This document shows positions 32,373-39,614 of a stretch of 39,614 nt of DNA, one piece after another. Source of the stretch: Phycisphaera sp. (GTDB lineage: Bacteria > Planctomycetota > Phycisphaerae > Phycisphaerales > Phycisphaeraceae); contig JANQPR010000080.1 in assembly GCA_028285385.1 (NCBI GenBank), positions 1 to 39,614 of the forward strand. The letters run 5' to 3'. The notes beneath the pieces were generated by a model. The model did no database searches. It saw only the letters and a program-made list of their open reading frames with translations, and had not been told where the DNA came from. How positions within the stretch are numbered: the stretch's first letter is position 1; the number at the start of each line of letters is the position of its first letter. A program made the translations under genes and the position numbers.

Positions 32373-35300
32373 TCAGGCGCCGGCGGGCTCTGGCACCTGA
32401 GCGGGCCCGGGCTCCTCACGCTTCTCGGGCACCGCGGGCTTGGGCTTCGCGCTGGCGGGCGGCTCGTGCTTCTGCCCCAGCAGCAGCAGCGGCGCGGCGA
32501 TGGCGAACGACGAGTACGTCCCGACGAAGACGCCGATCATCATCGTGAACGCGAACCCGTGCACGCCCGGACCACCGAACAGGTACAGCACCACGACCGC
32601 GAGCAGCGTCGTGCCTGAAGTCAGGACGGTACGGCTGATCGTCTGGTTGATCGAGGTGTTGATGATCTCGGCCGTGGGTTGCGGGAGCCTTCCCTTGTTC
32701 TCGCGGATGCGGTCGAACACGATGATCGTGTCGTTCAGCGAGTAACCGATCAGCGTGAGGATCGCCGCGACGATGGCGAGGTTGATCTTGAAGTCGTCGA
32801 GCAGCAGCATCTGCGCCCACGCCTGGCCGTACAACCAGTTGCAGATCGCCAGCAGCCCGACCGCGGCCGCCACGTCGTGCACCAGCGCCACGATCGCCGC
32901 CGCCCCGTAGCGGAAGCTGCCGAACCGCAGGGCGATGTAGGCCACGACGATCAGCATCGACAGCACCATCGCCACGATGGCCTGCTGCTTCATCGTGCCC
33001 GAGACCTGGCTGGAGATGTTGCTGACCGAATCCAGCGACGTGTCCTGCTTCAACGCGTCCTTCACCAGTTGCCACTCGGTGTCGGCCAGGCCGTCGGCGA
33101 CGGCGAACTGGTCCGGCGACTCGATGTAGTTCGTCTGGTCGTCCGAGGCGACCACCGCCACCCGCGCGTACACCGGCACGCCCTGCGCGCTGCCGGCGCG
33201 GTCCAACCCGATCACCTCGAACCGGCGGAAGCCCAGGTCCGCGTAGTCCGGCTGCTGCCGCATCCGCGTGATGCGCTCGGTCAGGTCGTCCAAGCTCGCC
33301 GGCGGGCTGAGTTCGTCGAGCACGACCGCGACGCCGCCGCGGAAGTCGGCGACGCTCTCGCTGACCAGCGCGTCGCCAATCACGTCGCCCAGGTCCCCGA
33401 CGCGGATCGCCTCGACGATGCCGTCGGCCGCGCCGAGGTTCAGGTCGTCGCCGCGGAAGGCGATGGGCTGGGTCGTGTCCAGCAGGTCGACAAAGGCGGC
33501 CTTGACCGCCGCGGACACGGCGTCGGCGTCTTCGATCAGCGTCGTAACGCTGAAGCCCGTCGCGCCCTCTTCTGTGCTCTCGCCAATGGTGACCACGTTC
33601 GCTTCGGCCAACAACGACCAGTCGATGTCTTCGTCGGCGACGGCGTCAACGCCCGACGGGTCCGCCGCGAACGCTTCGAGGCGTTCTTCGGCCTCGCCAC
33701 GCGGCAGGGCCTTGCCCTCGGCGAGCTTGAACGTGACCTCCGTGCCGGAGCGGAACTCGATGTCGAGCAGGTCCGCCCCGCGCTGCCAGAGCATCGCCCC
33801 CCCGGCCACGATGATCACGATGCTCAGCGGGATGAACAGCTTCCGCATCGCGAACCAGTCGATCTTCGGCTCCAGCAAGCGGTCGATCGCGGGCACGGCC
33901 GTGGGCAGCATCGGCAGGCGCCGGGCCTTGCCGTACACCAGCGCGAGGTCGATGATCACCCGCGAGCCGAACAGGGTCGTGAACAGCGTCGCCAGGATGC
34001 CGATGGCGAGCACGACGGCGAAGCCCTTGATCTCGCTGGTCGCCGTGTAGTACAGCACCAGACACGTCAGCAGCGTCGTGATGTTCGCGTCGAGGATGGA
34101 CGACAGCGCCTTGCCGAAACCGACGCGCACGGCCGTGGGCAGGTCGGCGCCCTTGTTCTTGTCGGCCTTCCAGACCGACGCCCCGCCGCGCAGCTCCTCG
34201 CGGATGCGCTCGAAGATCAGGACGTTGGCGTCGACCGCCATGCCGATCGTCAACACCATGCCCGCGATGCCCGGCAGCGTAAACGTCGCCGAGGTCAGCG
34301 ACATGACGCCGAGGATGACGAGCATGTTGCCCAGCAACGCGATGACGGCCACGATGCCCGCGCCGAAGTAGTAGACGACCATGAACGCCGCGACGCAGGC
34401 GACCGCGATGATCGCCGCCGACACGCCGCTTTCCAAGTTGTCGGCGCCGAGCGACGGGCCGTACGTCCGCACCGAGATCGGGTCGTACGACAGCGTCGAG
34501 CTCAGCGAGCCCGCCTTGAGCGTCTGCACCAGCGACTGCGCCTCGCGGAGGCTGAAGTTGCCGGAGATCTGCCCGCTGCCGGCGATCCGGCTGCGCAGGT
34601 TCGGCGACGAGATCAGCTGCCCGTCGAGCACGATCGCCATCGGCTGCCCGACGTTCGGCTCGGTGAGCCGGCCCATCAGCTGCCCGCCCGGCGCGTCGAG
34701 GTTGAAGTTCACGGCAGGGAGCCCGCGCTGGTCCTGCCCGACGTTCGCGCCGGCGAGTTCCCAGTCCTGCTGGTCGGTCATGGACAGGTCGGGCGTGTTG
34801 GCGAGCAGGACATAGATCAGCCCGCCGTACTCCTGGGCGATCACGTTCAGGTTCTGCGCGAAGATCGACGGCACCAGCGACGGGTCTTCCTCGATCGCGG
34901 CGCGGTACCGCGGCGACTCGAGGTAGCCCTCCAGGTCCGCGACCTCGAACCACCGCCAGGGCTCGCTCCGCCCCGCTTTGGGGCCCTGCTCGGCCAGCCG
35001 TTCCCGGTACCGCTGCACGTCCACCGGGCGCGTGCCCGGCACCGCCGCGATGCGGAACTCCAACACGCCCGCCCCGCGCAGCATGCGGATCAGGTCGTTG
35101 GGGTCGTCCAGCATCCCCTTGTTCTCTTCGTACGCCCCCCACGCCTCGGCCGCCGCGTCGATCGCCTCGGCCCGGCCGGGGTGTCGCTGCTTCAACTCCG
35201 CCAACGCCTGCCCGCGCGGCGAAAGCTCCTCGCCGCGGCCGACCTTTTCGGACTGCTCCAACGCCTGCGTCAGTTCCAACTCGGTCAGGTTGTTGTTGAG

Positions 35301-35960
35301 CAGGTCTCGCAACGCCAGGTCGAAGGCGTCGCGGGCGTCGAGCGCCGCCATCGTGGCCGCGTCGAGGTCGCCGCGCAACAACTCGGTCTGCGACCGCAAC
35401 GCCTCGTCGTTCGGGTCGGCCTGGGCCTGGCGGGCGGCCTCGCCGTACGCGTCGAGCGCGGCGCGGTAGGTGTCCTCGGCGGTGTCCCGCGCGCCGGCGA
35501 GCTTGCCCAGCAGCAGGAACCCTTCCCCGTTGCCCGGGTAGGTCACGAGCAGGTCGTCAACCATCGCCTGCCGGTCTTCGCCCTCGGCCGCGAACGCCAG
35601 CCGGACCGTCTCCTCCGGCAAGTTCCCCGCGACCGCCGCGTCGCGCAGCGCCTCGAAAGCCTCGCGCTTCTCCTTGACCTCCGGCGGCGCCAGCGCCATC
35701 TGCACGGACAAGCGGTCGCCCGCCTCGGCCCGCCAGATCAGGTTCATGATGCCCGCCGGGTCGACGCGCTGCTTCAGGATCTCGATCGTCTGTTCGATCG
35801 CCTCCTGGCTGTTCTGCCCCTCGGGCACCTGCACCGCGTACGTCAGCGTCGTCCCGCCCGCCAGGTCGATGCCCGGGTTCAGGCCCTTGACCCGCAGCAG
35901 GAACGCGCAGCCCAGGACCACGGCCACGAGGAGGATCGGTTTCCAGAGGGGGTAGCGCAT
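32373..35960 (-). CDS. secDF: Fused protein translocase subunit SecDF
   Basis: This 1195-residue protein joins SecD (about 1-690) and SecF (about 699-1195). SecD has its first helix at about 8-23, GIDLAGGTTLTY (30-41), a periplasmic domain to about 505, and the membrane signature TLPGIAGMVLTIGMAVDANVLIFERIREEL split over 561-590 with Asp577. SecF has DIEFRSGTEVTF (733-744) and NDTIIVFDRIRENKGR near its end. SecDF uses proton flow to pull proteins from the SecYEG channel on the periplasmic side. An Ala/Glu-rich helical insert of about 190 residues (about 95-290) in the SecD periplasmic domain and a long SecF periplasmic loop make it larger than most fused SecDF proteins. It follows yajC by 92 bases filled with 7-bp repeats. 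Confidence 0.95.
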   Translation of the reverse strand: MRYPLWKPILLVAVVLGCAFLLRVKGLNPGIDLAGGTTLTYAVQVPEGQNSQEAIEQTIEILKQRVDPAGIMNLIWRAEAGDRLSVQMALAPPEVKEKREAFEALRDAAVAGNLPEETVRLAFAAEGEDRQAMVDDLLVTYPGNGEGFLLLGKLAGARDTAEDTYRAALDAYGEAARQAQADPNDEALRSQTELLRGDLDAATMAALDARDAFDLALRDLLNNNLTELELTQALEQSEKVGRGEELSPRGQALAELKQRHPGRAEAIDAAAEAWGAYEENKGMLDDPNDLIRMLRGAGVLEFRIAAVPGTRPVDVQRYRERLAEQGPKAGRSEPWRWFEVADLEGYLESPRYRAAIEEDPSLVPSIFAQNLNVIAQEYGGLIYVLLANTPDLSMTDQQDWELAGANVGQDQRGLPAVNFNLDAPGGQLMGRLTEPNVGQPMAIVLDGQLISSPNLRSRIAGSGQISGNFSLREAQSLVQTLKAGSLSSTLSYDPISVRTYGPSLGADNLESGVSAAIIAVACVAAFMVVYYFGAGIVAVIALLGNMLVILGVMSLTSATFTLPGIAGMVLTIGMAVDANVLIFERIREELRGGASVWKADKNKGADLPTAVRVGFGKALSSILDANITTLLTCLVLYYTATSEIKGFAVVLAIGILATLFTTLFGSRVIIDLALVYGKARRLPMLPTAVPAIDRLLEPKIDWFAMRKLFIPLSIVIIVAGGAMLWQRGADLLDIEFRSGTEVTFKLAEGKALPRGEAEERLEAFAADPSGVDAVADEDIDWSLLAEANVVTIGESTEEGATGFSVTTLIEDADAVSAAVKAAFVDLLDTTQPIAFRGDDLNLGAADGIVEAIRVGDLGDVIGDALVSESVADFRGGVAVVLDELSPPASLDDLTERITRMRQQPDYADLGFRRFEVIGLDRAGSAQGVPVYARVAVVASDDQTNYIESPDQFAVADGLADTEWQLVKDALKQDTSLDSVSNISSQVSGTMKQQAIVAMVLSMLIVVAYIALRFGSFRYGAAAIVALVHDVAAAVGLLAICNWLYGQAWAQMLLLDDFKINLAIVAAILTLIGYSLNDTIIVFDRIRENKGRLPQPTAEIINTSINQTISRTVLTSGTTLLAVVVLYLFGGPGVHGFAFTMMIGVFVGTYSSFAIAAPLLLLGQKHEPPASAKPKPAVPEKREEPGPAQVPEPAGA

Positions 35961-35970
35961 GGCAGTGAGG

Positions 35971-36055
35971 GGTGGCTAGTGGTCAGTGGTCAGTAACAAA
36001 CTCATTCGAAGCGGGAATGGCTAGTCACTGACTACCAGCCACCGCCCACCGATCA
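35971..36055. repeat. Inverted pair of 7-bp tandem arrays between yajC and secDF
   Basis: Array one (35971-35998) has four 7-base units of the type AGTGGTC on the plus strand. Array two (36019-36055) has about five related units in the opposite orientation. A 20-base non-repeat spacer separates them. Array two overlaps the TGA of yajC and array one ends 10 bases before the secDF start, so the arrays fill the entire gap. Confidence 0.7.
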
Positions 36056-36505
36056 CTTCTCGTCCACCACCGCCGCGATCGCGCTCTTGGCAAAGCGGAT
36101 GCGCGTGTTGCTGTTCTCGTCGACCTTCACGACGACCTCGTGATCGCGGACATCCGTCACCGTGCCCAGCACACCGCCGGCGGTCTGTACCTTCTGGCCC
36201 TTGCTCAGCGAGGCGAGCAACTCCTGCTTCCGTTTCTTCTCTTTTCGGCCGGAGCTGATCGAGAACACGATCATCAGCACCATGAACCCGAGCAGGATGA
36301 ACATCAGCCCGCCGTCGAACAGCGAGGGCGGGCGCTCGGCGGTGTTGCCGGTCGCGCCCGGCGCCGTGCTGCCGGGGCTGCCGAGAGGCTGGCTCTCGCT
36401 GCCGGCGGGGGGCGGCGCGACGTCGGCCGAAGGCGGCGGGGCCGGGGCGTTGCTGCTGTCGGCGTCCTGCGCGAGCAGCGGGAGGACGGGATAGGTCTCG
36501 AGCAT
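36053..36505 (-). CDS. yajC: Preprotein translocase subunit YajC
   Basis: The protein has 150 residues. A Pro/Ala/Ser-rich segment (about 13-60) precedes a single membrane helix (about 66-84, LMFILLGFMVLMIVFSIS). A basic cytoplasmic start (RKEKKRKQELLASLSKGQKV) and the conserved VQTAGGVLGTVTDV (106-119) and VVVKVDENSNTRIRF follow, defining YajC. It associates with SecDF and SecYEG. The N-terminal extension is longer than in typical ~110-residue YajC. The ATG at 36505 has no strong ribosome-binding site. The order tgt-yajC-secDF is the classical one. Confidence 0.95.
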   Translation of the reverse strand: MLETYPVLPLLAQDADSSNAPAPPPSADVAPPPAGSESQPLGSPGSTAPGATGNTAERPPSLFDGGLMFILLGFMVLMIVFSISSGRKEKKRKQELLASLSKGQKVQTAGGVLGTVTDVRDHEVVVKVDENSNTRIRFAKSAIAAVVDEK

Positions 36506-36566
36506 GGCGAGATTCCGGGAGCGAAGTTCCGAGCGGGTCCGCTCGGGAGGCGACGGGGCGGGGCCG

Positions 36567-37841
36567 TCAGGCCGTCAACACCCCACTCACGCACGGCCAA
36601 CGCTCGGCCAGCGCGAGCCACGCATCATCACGGATCGCCGCCCGGATGTCCAACATGAGACGCTGGTACACCCGCTGATTGTGGAGACTTACGAGGATCG
36701 GCCCGAGCATCTCGCCCGCCAGAAACAGGTGTCGCAGGTACGCCCGGGAAAAGCCCCCACCCCCGGAAGGTGAGCCCACACACGCCACGCAGTCGCAGCC
36801 GGCCTCAATCGGGGCCGGGTCGTCGCGGAACTTGGCGTTCTTCAGCCGGATCGCCCCGTCGGGCACGAACGCGGTGGCGTTCCGGCCGTTCCGCGCCGGC
36901 AGCACGCAGTCGAACATGTCCACCCCCGCCCGCGCCGCCGCGACCAGGTCCGCCGGGTACCCCACACCCATCAGGTACCGCGGCCGGTCCGCCGGCAGCA
37001 GCGGTGCGGTGTGTTGAACCACCCGGTAGATCTCCTCCGGCGGCTCGCCGACCGCGACGCCGCCGATCGCGTAGCCGGGCAGGTCGTGTTGGCACACCGC
37101 CTCGACGCACGCGACGCGCTGGTCGAGGTCCGTCCCGCCCTGCACGATGCCGAAGAGCGCCTGCGTCGCGTCGCGCCCGCTGCCACGGTGGTACGTCACG
37201 CAACGCTCCAGCCACCGCAGCGTACGCTCGTTGGCGACGCGCTCGCGCTCCGCATACGCCGCCGCGTCGAAACCGCCCGACCCCGCGTTGCTTCCCGCCG
37301 CCGCTTGCGGTTTTGCGCTCGACGCGCTCACGTTGCTCCCGAACTGCTTCGCCCGCTGCCGCTGGTGTTCACTCAACTGCGCCGCCGGCGGGCAATCATC
37401 AAACGCCATGATGATGTCGGCCCCCAGCTCGTGCTGCACCTGCACCGAGCGTTCCGGCGTCAGCTCGATCGTCGAGCCGTCGAGGTGGCTCTTGAAGCGC
37501 ACGCCGTCGTCGTCGATCCGGTTGATGTCGCCCAACGAGAACACCTGGAACCCGCCGGAGTCCGTGAGGATCGGCTGGTTCCACCGCATGAACCGGTGCA
37601 GCCCGCCCATCTGCGCGACCAAGGCGCTGCCCGGGCGCAGCATCAGGTGGTACGTGTTGCCGAGCAGGACCTGCGCCCCGGTGTCCGCGACCTGCTCGGG
37701 CAGCAGCCCTTTGACCGTCGCCTGGGTGCCCACCGGCATGAACGCCGGCGTATCGAACGCGCCGTGCGGCGTGGTCACCCGGCCGAGCCGGGCGTTCGAC
37801 GCGGCGTCCCGCTGGATCAGTTCGTACGACAGCGCGGGCAT
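36567..37841 (-). CDS. tgt: Queuine tRNA-ribosyltransferase (TGT) with internal insertion
   Basis: The protein has 424 residues; bacterial TGT is normally about 370-385. It keeps TDSGGFQVFSL (93-103, Asp94), LFGIVQGG (229-236), the nucleophile Asp311 in MFDCVLPARNGR and a zinc site with Cys349, Cys351, Cys354 and probably His387. TGT swaps guanine-34 for preQ1 in tRNAs with GUN anticodons. About 40 extra residues (about 154-196), rich in Ala, Ser, Gly and Gln, interrupt the region after FDDCPP where family members read 'DECTPYPATxEY'. A smaller Gly-rich insert (about 356-363) lies within the zinc region. Catalytic residues are present, so the enzyme should work. It sits upstream of yajC. Confidence 0.94.
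   Translation of the reverse strand: MPALSYELIQRDAASNARLGRVTTPHGAFDTPAFMPVGTQATVKGLLPEQVADTGAQVLLGNTYHLMLRPGSALVAQMGGLHRFMRWNQPILTDSGGFQVFSLGDINRIDDDGVRFKSHLDGSTIELTPERSVQVQHELGADIIMAFDDCPPAAQLSEHQRQRAKQFGSNVSASSAKPQAAAGSNAGSGGFDAAAYAERERVANERTLRWLERCVTYHRGSGRDATQALFGIVQGGTDLDQRVACVEAVCQHDLPGYAIGGVAVGEPPEEIYRVVQHTAPLLPADRPRYLMGVGYPADLVAAARAGVDMFDCVLPARNGRNATAFVPDGAIRLKNAKFRDDPAPIEAGCDCVACVGSPSGGGGFSRAYLRHLFLAGEMLGPILVSLHNQRVYQRLMLDIRAAIRDDAWLALAERWPCVSGVLTA
37301..37310. repeat. Palindrome within the tgt insertion
   Basis: A perfect CCGC-TT-GCGG palindrome lies in the coding part of the tgt insertion. It could be the core of a dispersed repeat that entered the gene, but one copy alone cannot prove it. 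Confidence 0.4.
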
Positions 37842-37854
37842 GGGCGGGCAGTAA

Positions 37855-37966
37855 ACGCAAGAAACACAGAAGACGCAAGAAACGCGGGGAAGCGGACACT
37901 TTCTTCCGTGGTCAGAGCGGGGTGTTTGACTTCCTGCGGTTCTTGATTTTCCCGCGTTTTCCTCAA
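37855..37966. repeat. Inverted pair of 9-bp tandem arrays between rhomboid gene and tgt
   Basis: Array one (37855-37890) has four 9-base units of the type ACGCAAGAA, with two exact copies. Array two (37931-37966) has four related units in the opposite orientation, overlapping the TGA of the rhomboid gene. A 9-bp exact inverted match (37880-37888 with 37951-37959) links them. A 40-base spacer without repeats lies between. Array one ends 13 bases before the tgt start. Confidence 0.7.
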
Positions 37967-38871
37967 CCGGCCTTGCGCTTCCGCTCGGTGTCGCGGTTGA
38001 GCACTTTTTTCTCCCGCGCGCTCAGCGAGTGCAGGCCCTTCTCCTTGACCTTCGCCAGGATGCGGTCGACCTCCGCCGCCTCGGCCCGCTCAGCCTTGAC
38101 CTTCTTCTCGTACCGCCCCTTGGTCCACCCGTCCTGGATCGCCTGCGGGTTCATGCGGTCGGCGAAGTTCAGCCAGCCCGCGTTCTTGACCAGCAGGTAG
38201 CCCACGCCCGCGCCGCCCAGGTGCGCCACCGCGCTGCCCGCCCCGCCCCCGCCGGCGAGGACCTGCAACACGTCCAGCCCGATGTACACCGCCCCCAACG
38301 CGAACACCGTGAACGTAATCGGGATAAAGAACAACCCGATCGGCTGCTTCGGGAACACGACCATACACGCCGCGACGCAGCCAAGCACGCAGCCCGAGGC
38401 GCCCACGAGCGTCGACTGCGGCGTCACCTGCGCCACGGCCGGCACCGCCGACGACAACGCGAAGAGCAACGCCCCCCCCACGCCGCCCAGCAGGTAGAAC
38501 GCCAGAAAACGCTTGCTGCCCCACCACCGCTCGATCATCCCGCCGAACACCCACAGCCCGATCATGTTGAACAGCAGGTGCAGGAAGTTGGCGTGCAGAA
38601 ACTGGTATGTCACCACGCGCCAAACCTGAAACCCCAGCACGCCCTGCTCCGTGCTGAACCGTCCGAGCCGCGTCGGCGAGAGCGCGTCGCCGCGTGCGCT
38701 GCCGGTCAGCACGCTGTCGACCAAGAACACCAGCACGTTGATGATCAGCAGCCACAGCGTCATGCCCGGCAGGTTGGCCGACACCCCGCCGCGGAACGAA
38801 CCGCGCAGACCACCCCCGCCGCCGTAGCGGGATTCCTCGTCGCGCAGGTAGTCACGGGTCTCGTAGCTCAT
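37963..38871 (-). CDS. Rhomboid family intramembrane serine protease
   Basis: The protein has 302 residues with about six membrane helices between 37 and 230. The catalytic dyad is Ser159 in GASG and His217 in AVAHLGG. The conserved FLHANFLHLLFNM (91-103) and the Arg-containing loop after it (FGGMIERWWG) are typical. The N-terminal ~35 residues are cytoplasmic and Gly-rich, and the C-terminal ~70 residues form a charged Lys/Glu/Arg tail with a probable coiled coil. Rhomboids cut membrane proteins within or near the bilayer; the substrate here is unknown. The nearby sec genes and sppA place it in a membrane-protein processing neighbourhood. Confidence 0.93.
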   Translation of the reverse strand: MSYETRDYLRDEESRYGGGGGLRGSFRGGVSANLPGMTLWLLIINVLVFLVDSVLTGSARGDALSPTRLGRFSTEQGVLGFQVWRVVTYQFLHANFLHLLFNMIGLWVFGGMIERWWGSKRFLAFYLLGGVGGALLFALSSAVPAVAQVTPQSTLVGASGCVLGCVAACMVVFPKQPIGLFFIPITFTVFALGAVYIGLDVLQVLAGGGGAGSAVAHLGGAGVGYLLVKNAGWLNFADRMNPQAIQDGWTKGRYEKKVKAERAEAAEVDRILAKVKEKGLHSLSAREKKVLNRDTERKRKAG

Positions 38872-38901
38872 GAAATCAAGAGGTTCGCAGGGTGTTGTGA
38901 T

Positions 38902-39453
38902 TCACTCCCGTTGCCCGAACGCCGCGTACCACATCAGCGTCGCGATGGTTTTGGCGTCACCCATCCGGCCGTCGCGCACCATCTGCATCGTCTCGTCCCA
39001 CCCCACGACTTCAGGCACGATCCGCTCGGTCTCGTCCAGCGACTGCTGGGTCTTCGTCAAACCCGTCGCCACGAACGCGTGCATCCGCTCGGTCGCGAAG
39101 CCCGGCGAGGCCCAGAAGCTCGTCATCGGCTCGACCCGGGCCGCCCGGTAACCCGTCTCTTCCTCCAACTCGCGGCCGGCACAGTCGGCCGGGTCCTCGC
39201 CGTCCTCGAGCGTGCCGGCGGGCAGTTCCCAGAGCGTGTCCTTGACGGCAAACCGCTCGTTGCGGATCAGAACGACCGAGGGGTCCGAGTGTTCACCGAC
39301 GTCGAGCAAGGGCAGGATTACGACCGCGTCGGCGACCTCGGCGATCTCGCGGCGCAAAGCCCCGCCCCCGCGCTTGGCCAACGGCTTGATGCGCAGGTTG
39401 ACGCGCACGCCGTCGTGCACGAGCTCGCTGTCGGGGTGCATCCCGTGACCCAT
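38902..39453 (-). CDS. Nudix hydrolase (ADP-ribose pyrophosphatase-like)
   Basis: The protein has 183 residues and contains a complete Nudix box, GTLEDGEDPADCAG followed by RELEEETGY (residues about 78-100), matching GX5EX7REUXEEXGU. WELPAGTLEDGE and the later MTSFWASPGFATERMHAFVA fit the ADP-ribose pyrophosphatase (NudF-like) group, whose members hydrolyse ADP-sugars with magnesium in the cytoplasm. It is transcribed toward the rhomboid gene, which starts 30 bases after its stop. The ATG at 39453 has no clear ribosome-binding site; Met5 is an alternative. Confidence 0.92.
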   Translation of the reverse strand: MGHGMHPDSELVHDGVRVNLRIKPLAKRGGGALRREIAEVADAVVILPLLDVGEHSDPSVVLIRNERFAVKDTLWELPAGTLEDGEDPADCAGRELEEETGYRAARVEPMTSFWASPGFATERMHAFVATGLTKTQQSLDETERIVPEVVGWDETMQMVRDGRMGDAKTIATLMWYAAFGQRE

Positions 39454-39614
39454 GGCCGCATCGTATGCCGTGCCGCAACGGCGCGTCGCTGCGCGCGAAC
39501 GCGGGTTCTCGCCCGGGGGTAGAGCCGGTGCCCCCGCGGGGAGCGCGGCGGGTGGGGCGACGCCTCGCCGGACGGATGTGACGTGCCCGGGCCTGCGTTT
39601 CGTGGTCTTGCGAC

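Noticed and set aside
39514..39536. GC-rich hairpin (CGGGGG / CCCCCG) near the right end, in the 161-base tail without a gene
   Set aside because: No T-run follows on either strand and such stems are expected by chance at this GC content. I see no gene in 39454-39614.

Overview
The window reads as chromosomal DNA of a high-GC planctomycete, most likely class Phycisphaerae. The pointers are an N-terminal LEPR-XLL motif on a very large exported protein, dockerin-like 'GDxDxDGxVDxAD' repeats, a PEP-CTERM-like tail, a fused SecDF, and envelope genes that resemble planctomycete families. This placement is inferred from protein features only. Almost all genes lie on the minus strand. The two plus-strand genes are an MBL-fold hydrolase at 24292-25218 and rsmJ at 26803-27594. 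I saw no rRNA, tRNA or CRISPR array.

Layout, read along the minus-strand transcription but listed left to right. (1) 1-6202: a compact three-gene operon made of a GAF-containing HlyD-type adaptor, an M50 zinc protease carrying a PqqD-like N-terminus and a HlyD-like C-terminus, and a short SecA-like ATPase. It follows a LEPR-XLL / amidase_3 / FN3 / dockerin protein at 6278-9700. This is the most unusual unit in the window and looks like an uncharacterised envelope or secretion module. (2) 9848-20035: an exopolysaccharide region with a Wzz/BY-kinase-like protein, an undecaprenyl-phosphate sugar transferase with an odd N-terminus, a degenerate nucleotidyltransferase, a WecG/TagA/CpsF glycosyltransferase, a PEP-CTERM SGNH hydrolase, a lysylphosphatidylglycerol-synthase-type membrane protein and a hexapeptide acyltransferase. 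(3) 20205-23967: a FixLJ-like two-component pair preceded by a BtpA-family protein. (4) 24292-27594: the MBL hydrolase, a sucrose-phosphate-synthase-like GT4 and rsmJ. (5) 27611-39453: sppA, a discoidin-domain exported protein, an IS3 orfA relic, an M29 aminopeptidase, secDF-yajC-tgt, a rhomboid protease and a Nudix hydrolase.

The genes share an envelope theme. SecDF and YajC support general Sec export and SppA clears cleaved signal peptides. The separate SecA-like/M50/HlyD operon probably handles a special class of envelope protein, and the adjacent LEPR-XLL protein is a candidate client. The central block assembles and regulates a surface polysaccharide.

Several intergenic gaps hold short-period tandem repeats of 7 or 9 bp, two of them as inverted pairs that fill the whole gap from one gene's stop to the next gene's start. 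A related 7-bp repeat sits inside the coding sequence of rsmJ, and tgt carries a low-complexity insertion containing a perfect 10-bp palindrome. Together these suggest active micro-repeat spread in this genome.
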